A stretch of 64,000 nucleotides of DNA from an uncultured bacterium (GCA_905215525.1 CAJMQJ010000005.1:62001-126000), one strand, 5' to 3'. Shown: positions 44,438-54,112, counted from the first letter of the stretch. Made by a program: numbers and translations. The notes: generated by a model not told the origin, from the letters alone.

Positions 44438-44941
44438 CTAGCCTTGATACGAGGACGCCTTCGGAGGCGTCTTGCCCTTCAGGACCTTATGGTAGTAATC
44501 GTAGGTGAGCGGCGTCTCGTCGCTCAGGCGCTCGGCATCCTCGACCTCGCCGATAAACAGTAGATGCGTACCCACATCCACAGTGTCGATCAAACGGCAG
44601 CTAAACAGGGCCGTCGCGTGCTCGGGCACATAGGGCATGCCCAGAGCCGTCTCGCGGGTCTCGTATTTGGCAAACTTGTCATAATCGCTGCTGGTGCGGA
44701 ACCCAAAGTTACCGATGTAGAGCATATCGGCCGTCTGATCGATCACGGTCAGCGCGAACGCTTTGGCCGATGCGATGACGCCCGAGGTGACGTTGTCCTT
44801 GTTCACGGCAACCGAAATGCGCGGCGGCATGGACGTCACCTGCACCGCCGTGTTGATGACGCAGCCGGCGCGCAGCCCGTCTGCCGCGGCGCTCACCACG
44901 TACAGACCGCTCGGCATGGTAAAGAACGCTGTTTTGTCCAT
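44438..44941 (-). CDS. flavin reductase-like (flavoredoxin) protein
   Basis: FMN-binding split-barrel protein of 167 residues. 'GLYVVSAAADG..AGCVINTAVQVTSMPPRISVAVNK' and 'FGFRTSSDYDKF' are typical of the flavoredoxin/NADH:FMN oxidoreductase family. In Moorella-type high-molecular-weight rubredoxin this domain is fused to a rubredoxin. Here the two are adjacent genes, so they likely form an NAD(P)H to rubredoxin electron path for oxygen or NO detoxification. ATG at 44941 follows GGGGAG. Confidence 0.88.
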   Translation of the reverse strand: MDKTAFFTMPSGLYVVSAAADGLRAGCVINTAVQVTSMPPRISVAVNKDNVTSGVIASAKAFALTVIDQTADMLYIGNFGFRTSSDYDKFAKYETRETALGMPYVPEHATALFSCRLIDTVDVGTHLLFIGEVEDAERLSDETPLTYDYYHKVLKGKTPPKASSYQG

Positions 44942-44992
44942 AACGATCACTCCCCTAACCCGGGTTGGAACCTCATGGATGTATGTACCCAC

Positions 44993-45025
44993 AAAAAGGC
45001 GGCACCCATAACGGACGCCGCCTTT
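44993..45025 (-). terminator. intrinsic terminator downstream of smpB
   Basis: AAAGGCGGC and GCCGCCTTT (9 bp) around a 12-nt loop. On the minus strand TT follows. It lies 120 bases past the smpB stop and the family III repeat. Confidence 0.7.
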
Positions 45026-45067
45026 GAAACATATGTGTCAGAACAGTAAGAAAGATGAGACACCCGC

Positions 45068-45135
45068 AGCTGCGGTGAAATAGGGACTGAATAGCCCCTC
45101 AAACAGGCAAACCAGTCCGTATTCCACCGCAACTT
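45068..45135. repeat. degenerate inverted repeat, family III
   Basis: AGCTGCGGTGAAATAGGGAC and a right arm complementary with several mismatches enclose a centre with CTCAAACAGGC. It shares arm sequence and flanking CTTCATAAG context with the perfect copy at 2027-2097. Confidence 0.75.
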
Positions 45136-45146
45136 ATGAAGGACGG

Positions 45147-45617
45147 TCAGCGGTTGCGTTCCTTGAGGGCGCGGTCGATCTCGCGTTGGACATCACGCTT
45201 GGCCATGTCCTCGCGCTTGTCGTAGAGCTTCTTGCCGCGACCCAGGCCCAGCAGCAGTTTTATGCGACTGTCGGTATTAAAGTAGAGCTCCAACGGAACC
45301 AGCGCATAACCACGGTTGCGAAGTTTGCCGTCAAGAAAGTCGATCTCCTTGCGATGCAGCAGCAGACGGCGCCGACGGTCGGGATCGCGATTCCACACGC
45401 CACCATGGCTATAAGGGTGGATATGCAGGCCGACGAGCCAGCACTCCCCGCCACGAATCAGTGCAAAGGTATCGGTAATCTGGCACGCGCGCTCGCGAAT
45501 CGACTTGACCTCGGTACCGCTCAGCTCAATACCGCACTCAAACGTCTCATCGATAAAGTACTCGTGATGTGCCGAGCGATTCTTGGAAATGAGCTTGCGC
45601 TCGCGCTTACTGGGCAT
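45147..45617 (-). CDS. smpB: SsrA-binding protein SmpB
   Basis: tmRNA partner in trans-translation, 156 residues. An OB-fold core with 'NRSAHHEYFIDETFECGIELSGTEVKSIR' precedes a basic C-terminal tail with the 'KKLYDKREDMAKRD' motif that inserts in the mRNA channel. ATG at 45617 overlaps the end of the TPR gene by 11 bases and follows GGAGG. In actinobacteria smpB usually follows ftsEX. Here about 10 kb of other genes intervene. Confidence 0.96.
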   Translation of the reverse strand: MPSKRERKLISKNRSAHHEYFIDETFECGIELSGTEVKSIRERACQITDTFALIRGGECWLVGLHIHPYSHGGVWNRDPDRRRRLLLHRKEIDFLDGKLRNRGYALVPLELYFNTDSRIKLLLGLGRGKKLYDKREDMAKRDVQREIDRALKERNR

Positions 45618-46524
45618 CGCCGGCCTCCTTGGCGCCATTGGCGTTTGAGCCCGCAGCCTCGCGCTTTGCCCTGCGCTCGGCATTAAGCTCGGCATCGCTC
45701 TCGCGCACCAGCTTGATAATCGCCGCGCATGCCTCCTCGCCCACCAGGTCGCGGGCACGGACCGTCAGACGCGTAGCCTCCTGCTTGTCGCCGTCGCTTG
45801 CAGCATCGGTCGCGCACATGATCAGGCAGATGGCGATCTCGGCCGAAGGCGAGGTCGGCACGCCCTGCAGGGCGAGCTCACCCATCACATGGTCGTCACT
45901 CTCGTCCGCGGCATCCGGATAGGTGGTATGGATCTTGTTGAGCAGGCGCGTCGTATGCGCATCATTGGGCGCCAGGCGCAGCGCCAGACGCGCGCAGCCC
46001 ACGGCAGCCGAAATATTCTCGGTCTCGGGCTCCAAGAAGTACTGACCCAAGTTGGTGTAGGCGCGTGCGGCGCACTTACCGTCGCTCGCGCGCTCCAGCA
46101 CCGAGAACGAGAGCGATGCCCACTCCTGCTTGTCCTCGAGCGCGCGGAACAGCTCGGCCAAGTCCAAGCGATAGTTGCAGTTCATGGGATCCCAACGCAC
46201 GGCCTGCATCAGGGCATTCCGAGCACTCACATAATCCTGCTGGCGAATGTAGGCAAACGCCATGTCGGAGTACAGGCGGTCAAAGGGAACCTCGACCTGC
46301 ACCAGCTCGCGCGGATCCTTCTCCACACGGCGATAGGCCAGGCGCTCAAACTTGCTGTCGAAGCTAAAGTACTGGCGCTTCTCCTCCGTCTTGCACTCAG
46401 CGTCGATATACTCCTCGGCGAGCTCCACCAGACGCTCAAGCAGCGGCGTCGCCGTAGCCAGGTCGCCCTGCGCCAGATAGTTCTCGGCATACGTGATGTC
46501 TTCCAAGCTGATAGGCAGGTCCAT
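45607..46524 (-). CDS. TPR-repeat protein upstream of smpB
   Basis: Soluble helical protein of 305 residues with tetratricopeptide-like repeats ('YAENYLAQGDLATATPLLERL', 'AFAYIRQQDYVSARNALMQAV', 'AYTNLGQYFLEP'). The tail is Ala/Glu/Lys-rich. The function is unknown; such repeats bind proteins. ATG at 46524 follows GAGGAG. Translation is probably coupled to smpB by the overlap. Confidence 0.75.
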   Translation of the reverse strand: MDLPISLEDITYAENYLAQGDLATATPLLERLVELAEEYIDAECKTEEKRQYFSFDSKFERLAYRRVEKDPRELVQVEVPFDRLYSDMAFAYIRQQDYVSARNALMQAVRWDPMNCNYRLDLAELFRALEDKQEWASLSFSVLERASDGKCAARAYTNLGQYFLEPETENISAAVGCARLALRLAPNDAHTTRLLNKIHTTYPDAADESDDHVMGELALQGVPTSPSAEIAICLIMCATDAASDGDKQEATRLTVRARDLVGEEACAAIIKLVRESDAELNAERRAKREAAGSNANGAKEAGDAQ

Positions 46525-46583
46525 GACAACTCCTCGGTCCGGGCGGCAGACTCAACGCGCGCCTTAAATATCGGTCAATACAC

Positions 46584-46611
46584 AAAACCCGGGTCTCTAA
46601 CGAGGCCCGGG
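46584..46611 (-). terminator. terminator of the tRNA-Glu/tRNA-Gln unit
   Basis: CCCGGGCCTC / GAGACCCGGG stem with a small loop and TTTTG on the minus strand, 11 bases after the tRNA-Glu 3' end. Confidence 0.8.
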
Positions 46612-46621
46612 CGTTCAATTT

Positions 46622-46698
46622 TGGTAGCCCGTACCAGATTCGAACTGGTGATCTCCGCCTTGAGAGGGCGGCGTCCTAAACCGCTAGACGAACGGGCC
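46622..46698 (-). tRNA. tRNA-Glu (CUC)
   Basis: 77-nt cloverleaf with encoded CCA. Acceptor GGCCCGT pairs with ACGGGCT. The anticodon stem is CCGCC/GGCGG with loop CTCTCAA, anticodon CUC. The T loop is GTTCGAATC. It is a substrate for the MnmA pathway family, although MnmA itself acts on U34 isoacceptors. Confidence 0.95.
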
Positions 46699-46715
46699 AT
46701 ATGTAGCAAATGCAA

Positions 46716-46789
46716 TGGCTGGGATGGAGGGAGTCGAACCCCCATTGACGGAACCAGAATCCGCTGTCCTGCCATTAGACGACATCCCA
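46716..46789 (-). tRNA. tRNA-Gln (CUG)
   Basis: 74-nt cloverleaf with encoded CCA. It begins with U like most tRNA-Gln. Acceptor TGGGATG pairs with CATCCCA, and the anticodon loop TTCTGGT gives CUG. It is 17 bases upstream of tRNA-Glu and probably co-transcribed with it. Confidence 0.94.
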
Positions 46790-47055
46790 ATGACTGCATC
46801 GCTGCGCTCGGCTGTGCCTTTGCGCAAGAAAGAAATATACGGGAAGTCCGGCCGTGACGCAAGCCCCAATTTTGACTTTTTTGAAATTCAGTCAAATACG
46901 GCCAACACGTGAAGGACCTGTGAAGTCGACCGCTGCACACGAAGGGCAAAACGCCGCGAGCGGTAGCCGTCAACCGTTGGCAGATTCTACCGCGAAAACG
47001 ATAGCACCAGGCAACACAATCGAAGTATCAATGATCACGTAGATATCGAGGCGCC

Positions 47056-47466
47056 ATGGACGAAGAGCTTGATTACCTATGGGAGACCCTGGGCCTCGAG
47101 ATCACTGCTGACCTTTGGCCCGAACGGGACAAAATCCATCCCACTCTGCGCCCCGCCATCACGGTGATGCAGGCAAAATACCGCCGTGCATCCTTTTTGA
47201 TCATGCGGATGTCATGGCACGCGGGACTCCCCGACCTTAAGCGAATCCAGGCAAGCCTCGTCGAGCTGTCCGGTATGCCGACCGTCATATCCGAGGCGCA
47301 CCTGGAGCAGCGCCAGCGCGAGCGACTGCAACAGCAGCGGATCCCCTTTATCTGCCCCGGCGTTCAGGCATATCTGCCCTTTATGGACGAGGAGTACTGG
47401 AGCGGCAAGCCCAACAAGCACGTAAAGGTCTACGATCCGCACGAATGGGCGCAGTTGGAGGACTGA
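47056..47466 (+). CDS. small hypothetical protein with MarR-like PGxQxYLP motif
   Basis: A 136-residue protein. The segment 'RQRERLQQQRIPFICPGVQAYLPFM' resembles the N-terminal region of a group of MarR-like winged-helix proteins (IPFVxPGxQxYLPxL), but no winged helix is encoded after it. It could be a truncated regulator or a free-standing domain. ATG at 47056 has only a weak GAGG. The family II repeats follow its stop directly. Confidence 0.6.
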   Translation: MDEELDYLWETLGLEITADLWPERDKIHPTLRPAITVMQAKYRRASFLIMRMSWHAGLPDLKRIQASLVELSGMPTVISEAHLEQRQRERLQQQRIPFICPGVQAYLPFMDEEYWSGKPNKHVKVYDPHEWAQLED

Positions 47467-47484
47467 CTGGGGCAAGCCTGCCGG

Positions 47485-47594
47485 CGGAAAGTGCGTCCCA
47501 GATTTCAAGCTCAAACCGGTCCCCACTTTCCCATCGAGCCCTCAACCGGAAACCGTATCCCGTAATCGAAGCTCAAAACGGGTCGCACTTTCCG
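47485..47594. repeat. family II palindrome pair
   Basis: Two 47-bp elements (47485-47531 and 47547-47593) start 62 bp apart. They begin with CGGAAA and end with CACTTTCC, and share the core AAGCTCAAA plus CGG. The outer ends (CGGAAAGTGCG and CGCACTTTCCG) are mutually complementary. The layout mirrors family I: fixed-length units, inverted ends, variable middle. Confidence 0.75.
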
Positions 47595-47600
47595 CAGCCG

Positions 47601-47960
47601 CTACAGCAACGCCTCGACCCAAGCCGATTCCCTAAAGCCGGGAATCGCAAAGTCGTCGCCCACCAACAGCGGACGCTTGACCAGCATGCCGTCGGTCGCC
47701 AGCAGCTCGTAGCACTCCCGATCCGTCATGCCCGCATCTAGACGCGCCTTCAGGCCCAGCTCTCGATATTTCATGCCCGACGAATTAAAGAAGCGCCGCA
47801 CCGGCAGTCCCGAACGAGCAATCCAGGTCGCAAGCTCATCAGCCGTGGGATTGTCCAAAACGATATCGCGGTCGATATACTCTACCCCGTGTTCGTCCAG
47901 CCATGCCTTGGCCTTCTTACAGGTCGAGCACTTGGGATATTCAACAAACAGTACGGTCAT
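47601..47960 (-). CDS. ArsC/Spx-family thioredoxin-fold protein
   Basis: A 119-residue protein with the ArsC/Spx/YffB fold. Redox motif CSTC is at Cys 11 and 14 (PKCSTCKKA). The family segment 'RRFFNSSGMKYRELGLK' and 'LLVGDDFAIPGF' follow. The CxxC and the lack of a RPI-type Spx partner surface do not let me choose between a reductase and an Spx-like RNA polymerase partner. ATG at 47960 follows GGAGG. Confidence 0.85.
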   Translation of the reverse strand: MTVLFVEYPKCSTCKKAKAWLDEHGVEYIDRDIVLDNPTADELATWIARSGLPVRRFFNSSGMKYRELGLKARLDAGMTDRECYELLATDGMLVKRPLLVGDDFAIPGFRESAWVEALL

Positions 47961-48052
47961 GGAAATCCTCCGAATATAGATCGGCCAACGCAGGCACACG
48001 CCACACGAGGCGCCTTCGCATGATGGGCCAATTGTAGCCCACGGGTCACACG

Positions 48053-49105
48053 CTAAACGAACCGTACCCCGAATCCGCGTTTGATGAACGGCAGCAGCTC
48101 CATTGCCTCGGGCGTGATATGACCCGCAACGTTCATGCGCTCGTCACCGGGAAGATCGACCCGCGCAATCTCAAGCTCGCCTTCGTAGCGCCCATAGCCG
48201 CTATTGCTCACAGCGATCGACCCCGTCTTTCGTGACAGGCCGGCACCGGCATCCATCGGCACGGAATCCGGCTTAAGCGTCGTACGCGACTCCTGAGACC
48301 TAAAGATGAGGGTGCTCGAATCGGGTCGGTCGTGATGAATCTGCCCACGTACATAGGCATAACCGGGCTCAAGCTCGCATTGCAGGTCCACGTATCCGGC
48401 GGAAACATGAGCAAACTGCGTCCAGCCCGCATCGGAAAGATCGGGGTCGCCGACCAACACAATGTCGCAATCGGCGCCATGTGCAAGCTCAAGCATGTTG
48501 AGGGCAACCTTTGACGCGCGACCGCGCTGCGCCTCGACCGTCGGCAGTCCCTCGAATACCGGCCCGCGAACGTTGGCATCACCCGGCACAAAAGCCATGA
48601 TTTCGAATCCAAGCGCCGCAAGACGAAGATTCACCCGAGCAATGTCCTCCAGAGCTAAACCGGTATAAGGCTTGGGGTAAAAATTGTGGCAGGCGGCAAA
48701 ACGAGTCACATCGGCACCGGCCTCACGCCACGATGCGATTTCATCAGAACTCACCGTCGATGCATTGACCACTATGCGAAATACACCGGACAGCTCCGCG
48801 ACCCGTTGGGCGCTAAAGCCATAGTCCAAACGAAGGTATTCCAACCCCAGATCGCGCAGGTCCTCGATGCGCTCAAGCCCGAGCAAATCGCACGTGCGAG
48901 GCCCCACATCGGCAATGAGCGCAATGCCGCGGGCGGAGAGCAGCGACAGCACATGACGGACCTTATCGGCATACGCCGCTCCCCCATCCTCGGGAATATG
49001 CAGTGAGGTGAACGCGTAGCGCGCACCCGCCGCGGCACCACGCTCAATCGTCCGCTCAATATCCTGCAAAGGGCTGGAAAGATAAATCGAAATACCCGTT
49101 TTCAC
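48053..49105 (-). CDS. mupG: MupG-type 6-phospho-N-acetylmuramidase (DUF871)
   Basis: TIM-barrel protein of 350 residues plus a small C-terminal domain. 'GISIYLSS', 'LRLDYGFSAQRVAEL', 'CHNFYPKPYTGL' and 'ADVGPRTC' are DUF871/MupG signatures. MupG cleaves MurNAc-6-phosphate-GlcNAc taken up during cell-wall recycling. The murP, murQ and murR genes upstream on the same strand support this. ATG at 49105 follows AAAGGAGC, directly after the T-run of a terminator-like hairpin. Confidence 0.9.
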   Translation of the reverse strand: MKTGISIYLSSPLQDIERTIERGAAAGARYAFTSLHIPEDGGAAYADKVRHVLSLLSARGIALIADVGPRTCDLLGLERIEDLRDLGLEYLRLDYGFSAQRVAELSGVFRIVVNASTVSSDEIASWREAGADVTRFAACHNFYPKPYTGLALEDIARVNLRLAALGFEIMAFVPGDANVRGPVFEGLPTVEAQRGRASKVALNMLELAHGADCDIVLVGDPDLSDAGWTQFAHVSAGYVDLQCELEPGYAYVRGQIHHDRPDSSTLIFRSQESRTTLKPDSVPMDAGAGLSRKTGSIAVSNSGYGRYEGELEIARVDLPGDERMNVAGHITPEAMELLPFIKRGFGVRFV

Positions 49106-49121
49106 GCTACAACGCTCCTTT

Positions 49122-49155
49122 AAAAAAGGCCGGCGGAGCAGTTAGCCCCGCCGGC
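49122..49155 (-). terminator. terminator/attenuator between murP and mupG
   Basis: GCCGGCGG/CCGCCGGC stem with an 11-nt loop, then TTTTTT on the minus strand. The T-run merges into the AAAGGAGC ribosome site of mupG, so mupG expression may depend on read-through. Confidence 0.8.
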
Positions 49156-49222
49156 ACAACCATAGCATCAAGAAATCTGCCGCGCGCCGCGAACCCCGAG
49201 CAACACGGCTCACGATATCAAA

Positions 49223-50653
49223 CTACTCGCCAAAGAACTCATTGATCTTCTGCTCGTCGACGCCAAAGAACCACGTCAGGACAAAGCCGGCGGCATAGGC
49301 AAGCAGCATAGCGGCAACGTAGCCGAGCTGCTGGCCAGGAACGACGATCAGCAGGCCAAACAGACCGGAAACGCCCTGAGAAACCGTGCCGATGTGAAGC
49401 AGCGCCGCGAGCGCGCCGCCAAATCCGGCACCCAGGCAGGCCGTCACAAACGGACGAACGAGCGGCAGCGTAACGGCATACATCAGAGGCTCGCCCACAC
49501 CCAGGATTCCAACGGGAATGGACTCTGCGACGTACTTCTTGAGCTTGGCGTTCTTGGTCTTAAAGTACAGCGCCAGACCGGCACCGACCTGGCCGCCGCC
49601 AGCCATCATAAGGATGGGAAGCAGGTAATTGATACCCTTGGTAGCACCGTCGGGATCGTTGAGCATAGCGTGGATCGGCGTGAGCGCCTGATGCAGGCCG
49701 ACGGAAACCAGCGGCAAGAAGCCTGCCGACAGGATATAGCCGCCCAGGACGCCCAGCTTCTCGAAGATAAAGGTCAAAACGCTAAAGATGGCAGTCGTCA
49801 GCCATGCGCCAACCGGCTGGATGACGAGCATCAGAGCAAAGGCGCCGATGATGAGCACCAGCAGCGGGGACAAGAACGTGTCGAGTGCGTTGGGCATAAC
49901 CTTGCGAATCTGACGCTCCATCCAGGCAAAAAATGCGCCAGCGATAAGAGCCGCGATCATGCCGCCCGCTGCGGGGTTGTACTGCGCATTGGTGAGCGGC
50001 AGCAGAATGGCAGTGGCAGGATCAGCCGCGCCAGGCGCAAGCAGGGGCATGGCACTGTTGGCGATACACATCATGCCGGCGATGCCGCCCAGCGCAGCGG
50101 AGCCGCCAAACTCACGTGCCGCGTTATAGCCCACCAAGATGGGTAGATAGGCAAACAGGGCCCAGCCCATGGAACGAATGCCCTGGTACCACCACTCGCC
50201 TGCAAGCGCGCCTGCCGTCGAGACGTTAATGACGTTGCAGATACCGTTGATGAGGCCAGCCGCAATGATGCCGGGAAGCAGGGCGACGAAGACATTGGAA
50301 ATCTTCTTGAGGAAGGCCTGAACCGGCTTGGACTCGTACTTTGCCTTCTGCGCGGCCTTGTTTGTGGCCGCAGCGTCAACCACGCTCTCGTCGGCAACGC
50401 CTTTCGCAAGGCCGGTGAGCTTGGAGAACTCCTCGAGCACCTTATTCACCTTGCCCGGCCCCAGCACGATCTGCATCGTGTCGTCCTCGACCAAGCCCAT
50501 CACGCCGTCGAATGCCTCAATACCCTCCGTGTCGACGCTGCCCGTGTCTTTGACGGTCACGCGCAGGCGCGTCATGCACGCCGCGTTTGCGAGCACGTTG
50601 TCTTTACCGCCCAAAAGGTCCAGCAGCTTTTGAGCCAGCTCTTTGTTCGTCAT
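49223..50653 (-). CDS. murP: PTS EIIBC for N-acetylmuramic acid
   Basis: Membrane PTS permease of 476 residues in the sucrose/MurNAc class. The EIIB domain is N-terminal with phospho-Cys 26 (AACMTRLRV), then an Ala/Lys linker and an EIIC domain of about ten helices (SVGLHQALTP, GVGEPLMYAVTLPL). Like known MurP it has no EIIA, so it must borrow one, perhaps the 20812-21324 protein. Specificity is inferred from murQ, murR and mupG in the operon. Confidence 0.9.
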   Translation of the reverse strand: MTNKELAQKLLDLLGGKDNVLANAACMTRLRVTVKDTGSVDTEGIEAFDGVMGLVEDDTMQIVLGPGKVNKVLEEFSKLTGLAKGVADESVVDAAATNKAAQKAKYESKPVQAFLKKISNVFVALLPGIIAAGLINGICNVINVSTAGALAGEWWYQGIRSMGWALFAYLPILVGYNAAREFGGSAALGGIAGMMCIANSAMPLLAPGAADPATAILLPLTNAQYNPAAGGMIAALIAGAFFAWMERQIRKVMPNALDTFLSPLLVLIIGAFALMLVIQPVGAWLTTAIFSVLTFIFEKLGVLGGYILSAGFLPLVSVGLHQALTPIHAMLNDPDGATKGINYLLPILMMAGGGQVGAGLALYFKTKNAKLKKYVAESIPVGILGVGEPLMYAVTLPLVRPFVTACLGAGFGGALAALLHIGTVSQGVSGLFGLLIVVPGQQLGYVAAMLLAYAAGFVLTWFFGVDEQKINEFFGE

Positions 50654-50710
50654 AACTCCTCCTTGTATTGGGTATCTCGTCTGGATGTCATATCAGCTCA
50701 CGCCACGCAC

Positions 50711-51634
<924 letters not shown>

Positions 51635-51644
51635 TTCATTCACC

Positions 51645-52496
51645 TCATCTTTCCTGTTTCTCGATGTAGTTTTGCTTAATGACATGCGTCGCCCGTTCGT
51701 AGTCGCTGGCAACGTAAGCAGCGTACAGGGCATCGACAACCATAAGCTGGGCCATACGCGAAGCCATGGCACCGCTGCGGACCAAGGGTTCACTCGCGGC
51801 GACGCCGAGCACGGCATCGGCCACGGTGGCAAGCTTGGATGATCCATCTACTTTGGTAACGGCCACAACGGGACAGTTGTGACGTTGAGCCTCGGCGGTG
51901 CAGTCCAGCACCTCTTGCGTCAAGCCCGAGTAGCTAAAGGCGATCGCCATATCGCCCTCATGCATGTTCTTGGCACACAAGAGCTGATCATGCCAGTCGT
52001 CGTACAGATGGCACTCTTTGTCGACACGCATGAGCTTTTGCGCCAGATCGTGCGCGACCAAACGAGAGGCACCGATACCGAACAGATTGACCGCGCGTGC
52101 CCGCTTAAGATAGGCCGCACATCGCTCCAAGACAGTGTAATCGAGCGTTCGCGCCGTCGCTTCGATCGTGCGCACGTTGCTTTTCATCACCTTCCCCACG
52201 ATACGTTCGACGCTGTCATCCATGGAGATGTCCTCGAGGGCAACGTCTTTCTTGTCACCCAAGAGCGCCAGCTCGGCAATCAGTTCGCGCTGGAACTCCT
52301 TGTAGCCCGCAAAACCCAAGCGCTTGCAAAAGCGCAAAATGCTCGAGGGCGAGGAGAACGTGGCATCGGCAAGACCGCGGACGGAAAGCCCGACCACCTC
52401 GTGCGGATGAGCGCTTACATATGCGATGACATTGCGTTCCGCCGGGCTCGCGCTGAGCTCACGCTCGCGAAGCCGCAAAAGCAATCCGTTTGCCAT
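51645..52496 (-). CDS. murR: RpiR-family regulator of MurNAc catabolism
   Basis: A 283-residue regulator. The N-terminal helix-turn-helix (about 30-75: 'GLADATFSSPSSILRFCKRLGFAGYKEFQ') and C-terminal SIS sugar-phosphate domain ('AVNLFGIGASRLVAHDL', 'FSYSGLTQEVLDC') define the RpiR/MurR family. It probably senses MurNAc-6P. ATG at 52496 follows GGAGG with an 8-nt spacer. First gene of the murR-murQ-murP-mupG operon. Confidence 0.9.
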   Translation of the reverse strand: MANGLLLRLRERELSASPAERNVIAYVSAHPHEVVGLSVRGLADATFSSPSSILRFCKRLGFAGYKEFQRELIAELALLGDKKDVALEDISMDDSVERIVGKVMKSNVRTIEATARTLDYTVLERCAAYLKRARAVNLFGIGASRLVAHDLAQKLMRVDKECHLYDDWHDQLLCAKNMHEGDMAIAFSYSGLTQEVLDCTAEAQRHNCPVVAVTKVDGSSKLATVADAVLGVAASEPLVRSGAMASRMAQLMVVDALYAAYVASDYERATHVIKQNYIEKQER

Positions 52497-52700
52497 CTCA
52501 AACACCTCCGTTGAGAAGAATTAAAGACCAACGAACGATTCGTACCGGATACAAACAGCTTTTACGGTACATTGTGCCGCATCGTGGCGCACAAAGGGCG
52601 AGCGTTCTACCGCTCGCCCCTCAAATCCGACCGCTCGGAAATACGCGCGACACAAAATAATTCAACAAGGTCGCATGATCAGAAACGGGTTTGTTACCGG

Positions 52701-53282
52701 CTAGCGCCTCGCATGGGCGCCGATCGGCCGAGTCGCATAGTGCACCAACGCCGCTGCCAGCAATACCAGCAGCATCGCGGTGACATAGCCCGCAGCATCG
52801 AATCCTAAGTCGATAACGTCGAAATGCCTGCCGGGAACAAAGATCTTATGCACCTGATCGCCAACGGAGCAGACGGCACAAAAGAGCAACACGGGCACGC
52901 AACGGGAGCATACGCTCCACGGACGCCCGGAAAAGCAAACCACGACCACCGAGGCGAACAATCCGACGAAGAAAAACTCTACGGTATGGGCAACGCGACG
53001 GACGTTCGTGCCCACCCACATGCGAATGGAAGCAAGTCGGCCAGACCGTACATTCGAGGCAGCCGAATCGGTGCCCCCGGTCATTCCGCTCTCCATCTGA
53101 GCTTCACCCGTGGCATCGGCAGCCTGTACGCCCGTAGCTTGACCCTCCACCACACGCGCGGTGGACTCGCTCAGCAACGACGTCTCCACCGCATTTTGCT
53201 CCGTCAGCACCCAGATGCCCGTCAGCGTTGCAGCGAACAGAACGATCGCGGTCCATCCGATTATTTGTTTTACGCGCGCCAA
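52701..53282 (-). CDS. VanZ-like membrane protein
   Basis: A 193-residue membrane protein. One N-terminal helix, a Ser/Glu/Thr-rich loop, then three to four helices with the VanZ pattern: H in RRVAHTVEFFFVGLF, D-x-x-H-K in GDQVHKIFVPGRH, and 'DVIDLGFDAAGY'. VanZ-like proteins are linked to glycopeptide or surface-antibiotic tolerance, but no van cluster is present. The start is TTG at 53282, set by AAAGGAGG with a 7-nt spacer. The longer frame has no ribosome site. Confidence 0.78.
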   Translation of the reverse strand: MARVKQIIGWTAIVLFAATLTGIWVLTEQNAVETSLLSESTARVVEGQATGVQAADATGEAQMESGMTGGTDSAASNVRSGRLASIRMWVGTNVRRVAHTVEFFFVGLFASVVVVCFSGRPWSVCSRCVPVLLFCAVCSVGDQVHKIFVPGRHFDVIDLGFDAAGYVTAMLLVLLAAALVHYATRPIGAHARR

Positions 53283-53386
53283 GGGCCTACCTCCTTTTTT
53301 GAATATCAGCGAGTGTAGCCCCAAATGACATCGCCACCGTATCAAAATTTGAATCGCAACAGGAAGCGACAAAGCGACGCAAACCC

Positions 53387-53992
53387 CTACCCCGCCTCGC
53401 GCATCCAGCGATCGAACGTCCCCACGCACACGCCCAGGCACTTTGCTGCCTGGCTGCGGGTAATATCGCCTGCCTCATAGCTATCGCGTACCAGCTCAAA
53501 CTGAGGAGGGCACGGCTTGCGAGGTCGACCGAAACGGACCCCTCGCGCCCGCGCCGCTGCAATCCCCTCCGCCTGGCGCCGATGAATATTCTCGCGCTCC
53601 ACCTGCGCCACGTAGCTCAGCAGTTGTAGCACAATATCGGCAATCAGGGTATTGGTCACATCCGGCGCGCCGCTGGCCCTGACGCGCGTGTCAAGCAATG
53701 GCATGTCCAACACCACAATGGCAACCCCGAGCTCCTTGGTAATGCGTCGCCATTCCTCAAGAATCTCGGAGTAATTACGGCCAAGTCGGTCGATAGAAAG
53801 CACCACCAGCACGTCCCCGTCTCCCAGGATGTGCAGCAGCTCGCGATACCGCGGGCGATCGAAGTCCTTGCCGCTCGCATGGTCGGCATAAATATTCGCC
53901 GAGCCCACGACATAGGCGCCCAGCGCATCCAGCTGCCGATTTAGATTCTGATCGCGCGAACTCACCCGCGCATAACCGTACACCGTCGCCAT
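53387..53992 (-). CDS. serine recombinase (resolvase/invertase)
   Basis: Site-specific recombinase of 201 residues. The catalytic Ser 11 is in YARVSSRDQN. Conserved Arg and Asp residues are in SIDRLGRNYSEI. The long helix E (QLLSYVAQVERENIHRRQAEGI) leads to a C-terminal helix-turn-helix (SQAAKCLGVCVGTFDRWM). It belongs to the small resolvase/Hin group, not the large integrases. ATG at 53992 follows GGGG. Inverted half-sites lie immediately upstream (54012-54054). No transposase accompanies it. Confidence 0.92.
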   Translation of the reverse strand: MATVYGYARVSSRDQNLNRQLDALGAYVVGSANIYADHASGKDFDRPRYRELLHILGDGDVLVVLSIDRLGRNYSEILEEWRRITKELGVAIVVLDMPLLDTRVRASGAPDVTNTLIADIVLQLLSYVAQVERENIHRRQAEGIAAARARGVRFGRPRKPCPPQFELVRDSYEAGDITRSQAAKCLGVCVGTFDRWMREAG

Positions 53993-54011
53993 CTCATCCC
54001 CGCTTTCTTGT

Positions 54012-54054
54012 AAACCTGCCAAAAAGGGACAGGTTTATTTTGGTAGGATTTACC
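54012..54054. other. candidate recombination (res-like) site upstream of the recombinase
   Basis: AAACCTG and CAGGTTT are inverted around an 11-nt centre (54012-54036). GGTA and TACC follow, inverted around GGATT (54042-54054), and a further CAGGTAA is at about 54065. Clustered inverted half-sites next to the recombinase start fit a resolvase binding site or its autoregulatory operator. Confidence 0.35.
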
Positions 54055-54112
54055 TCTCCAATAGCAGGTAAGCGGGCGGCCGAGCAGACGGCAAGGTAGC
54101 CATGATCCAAAT

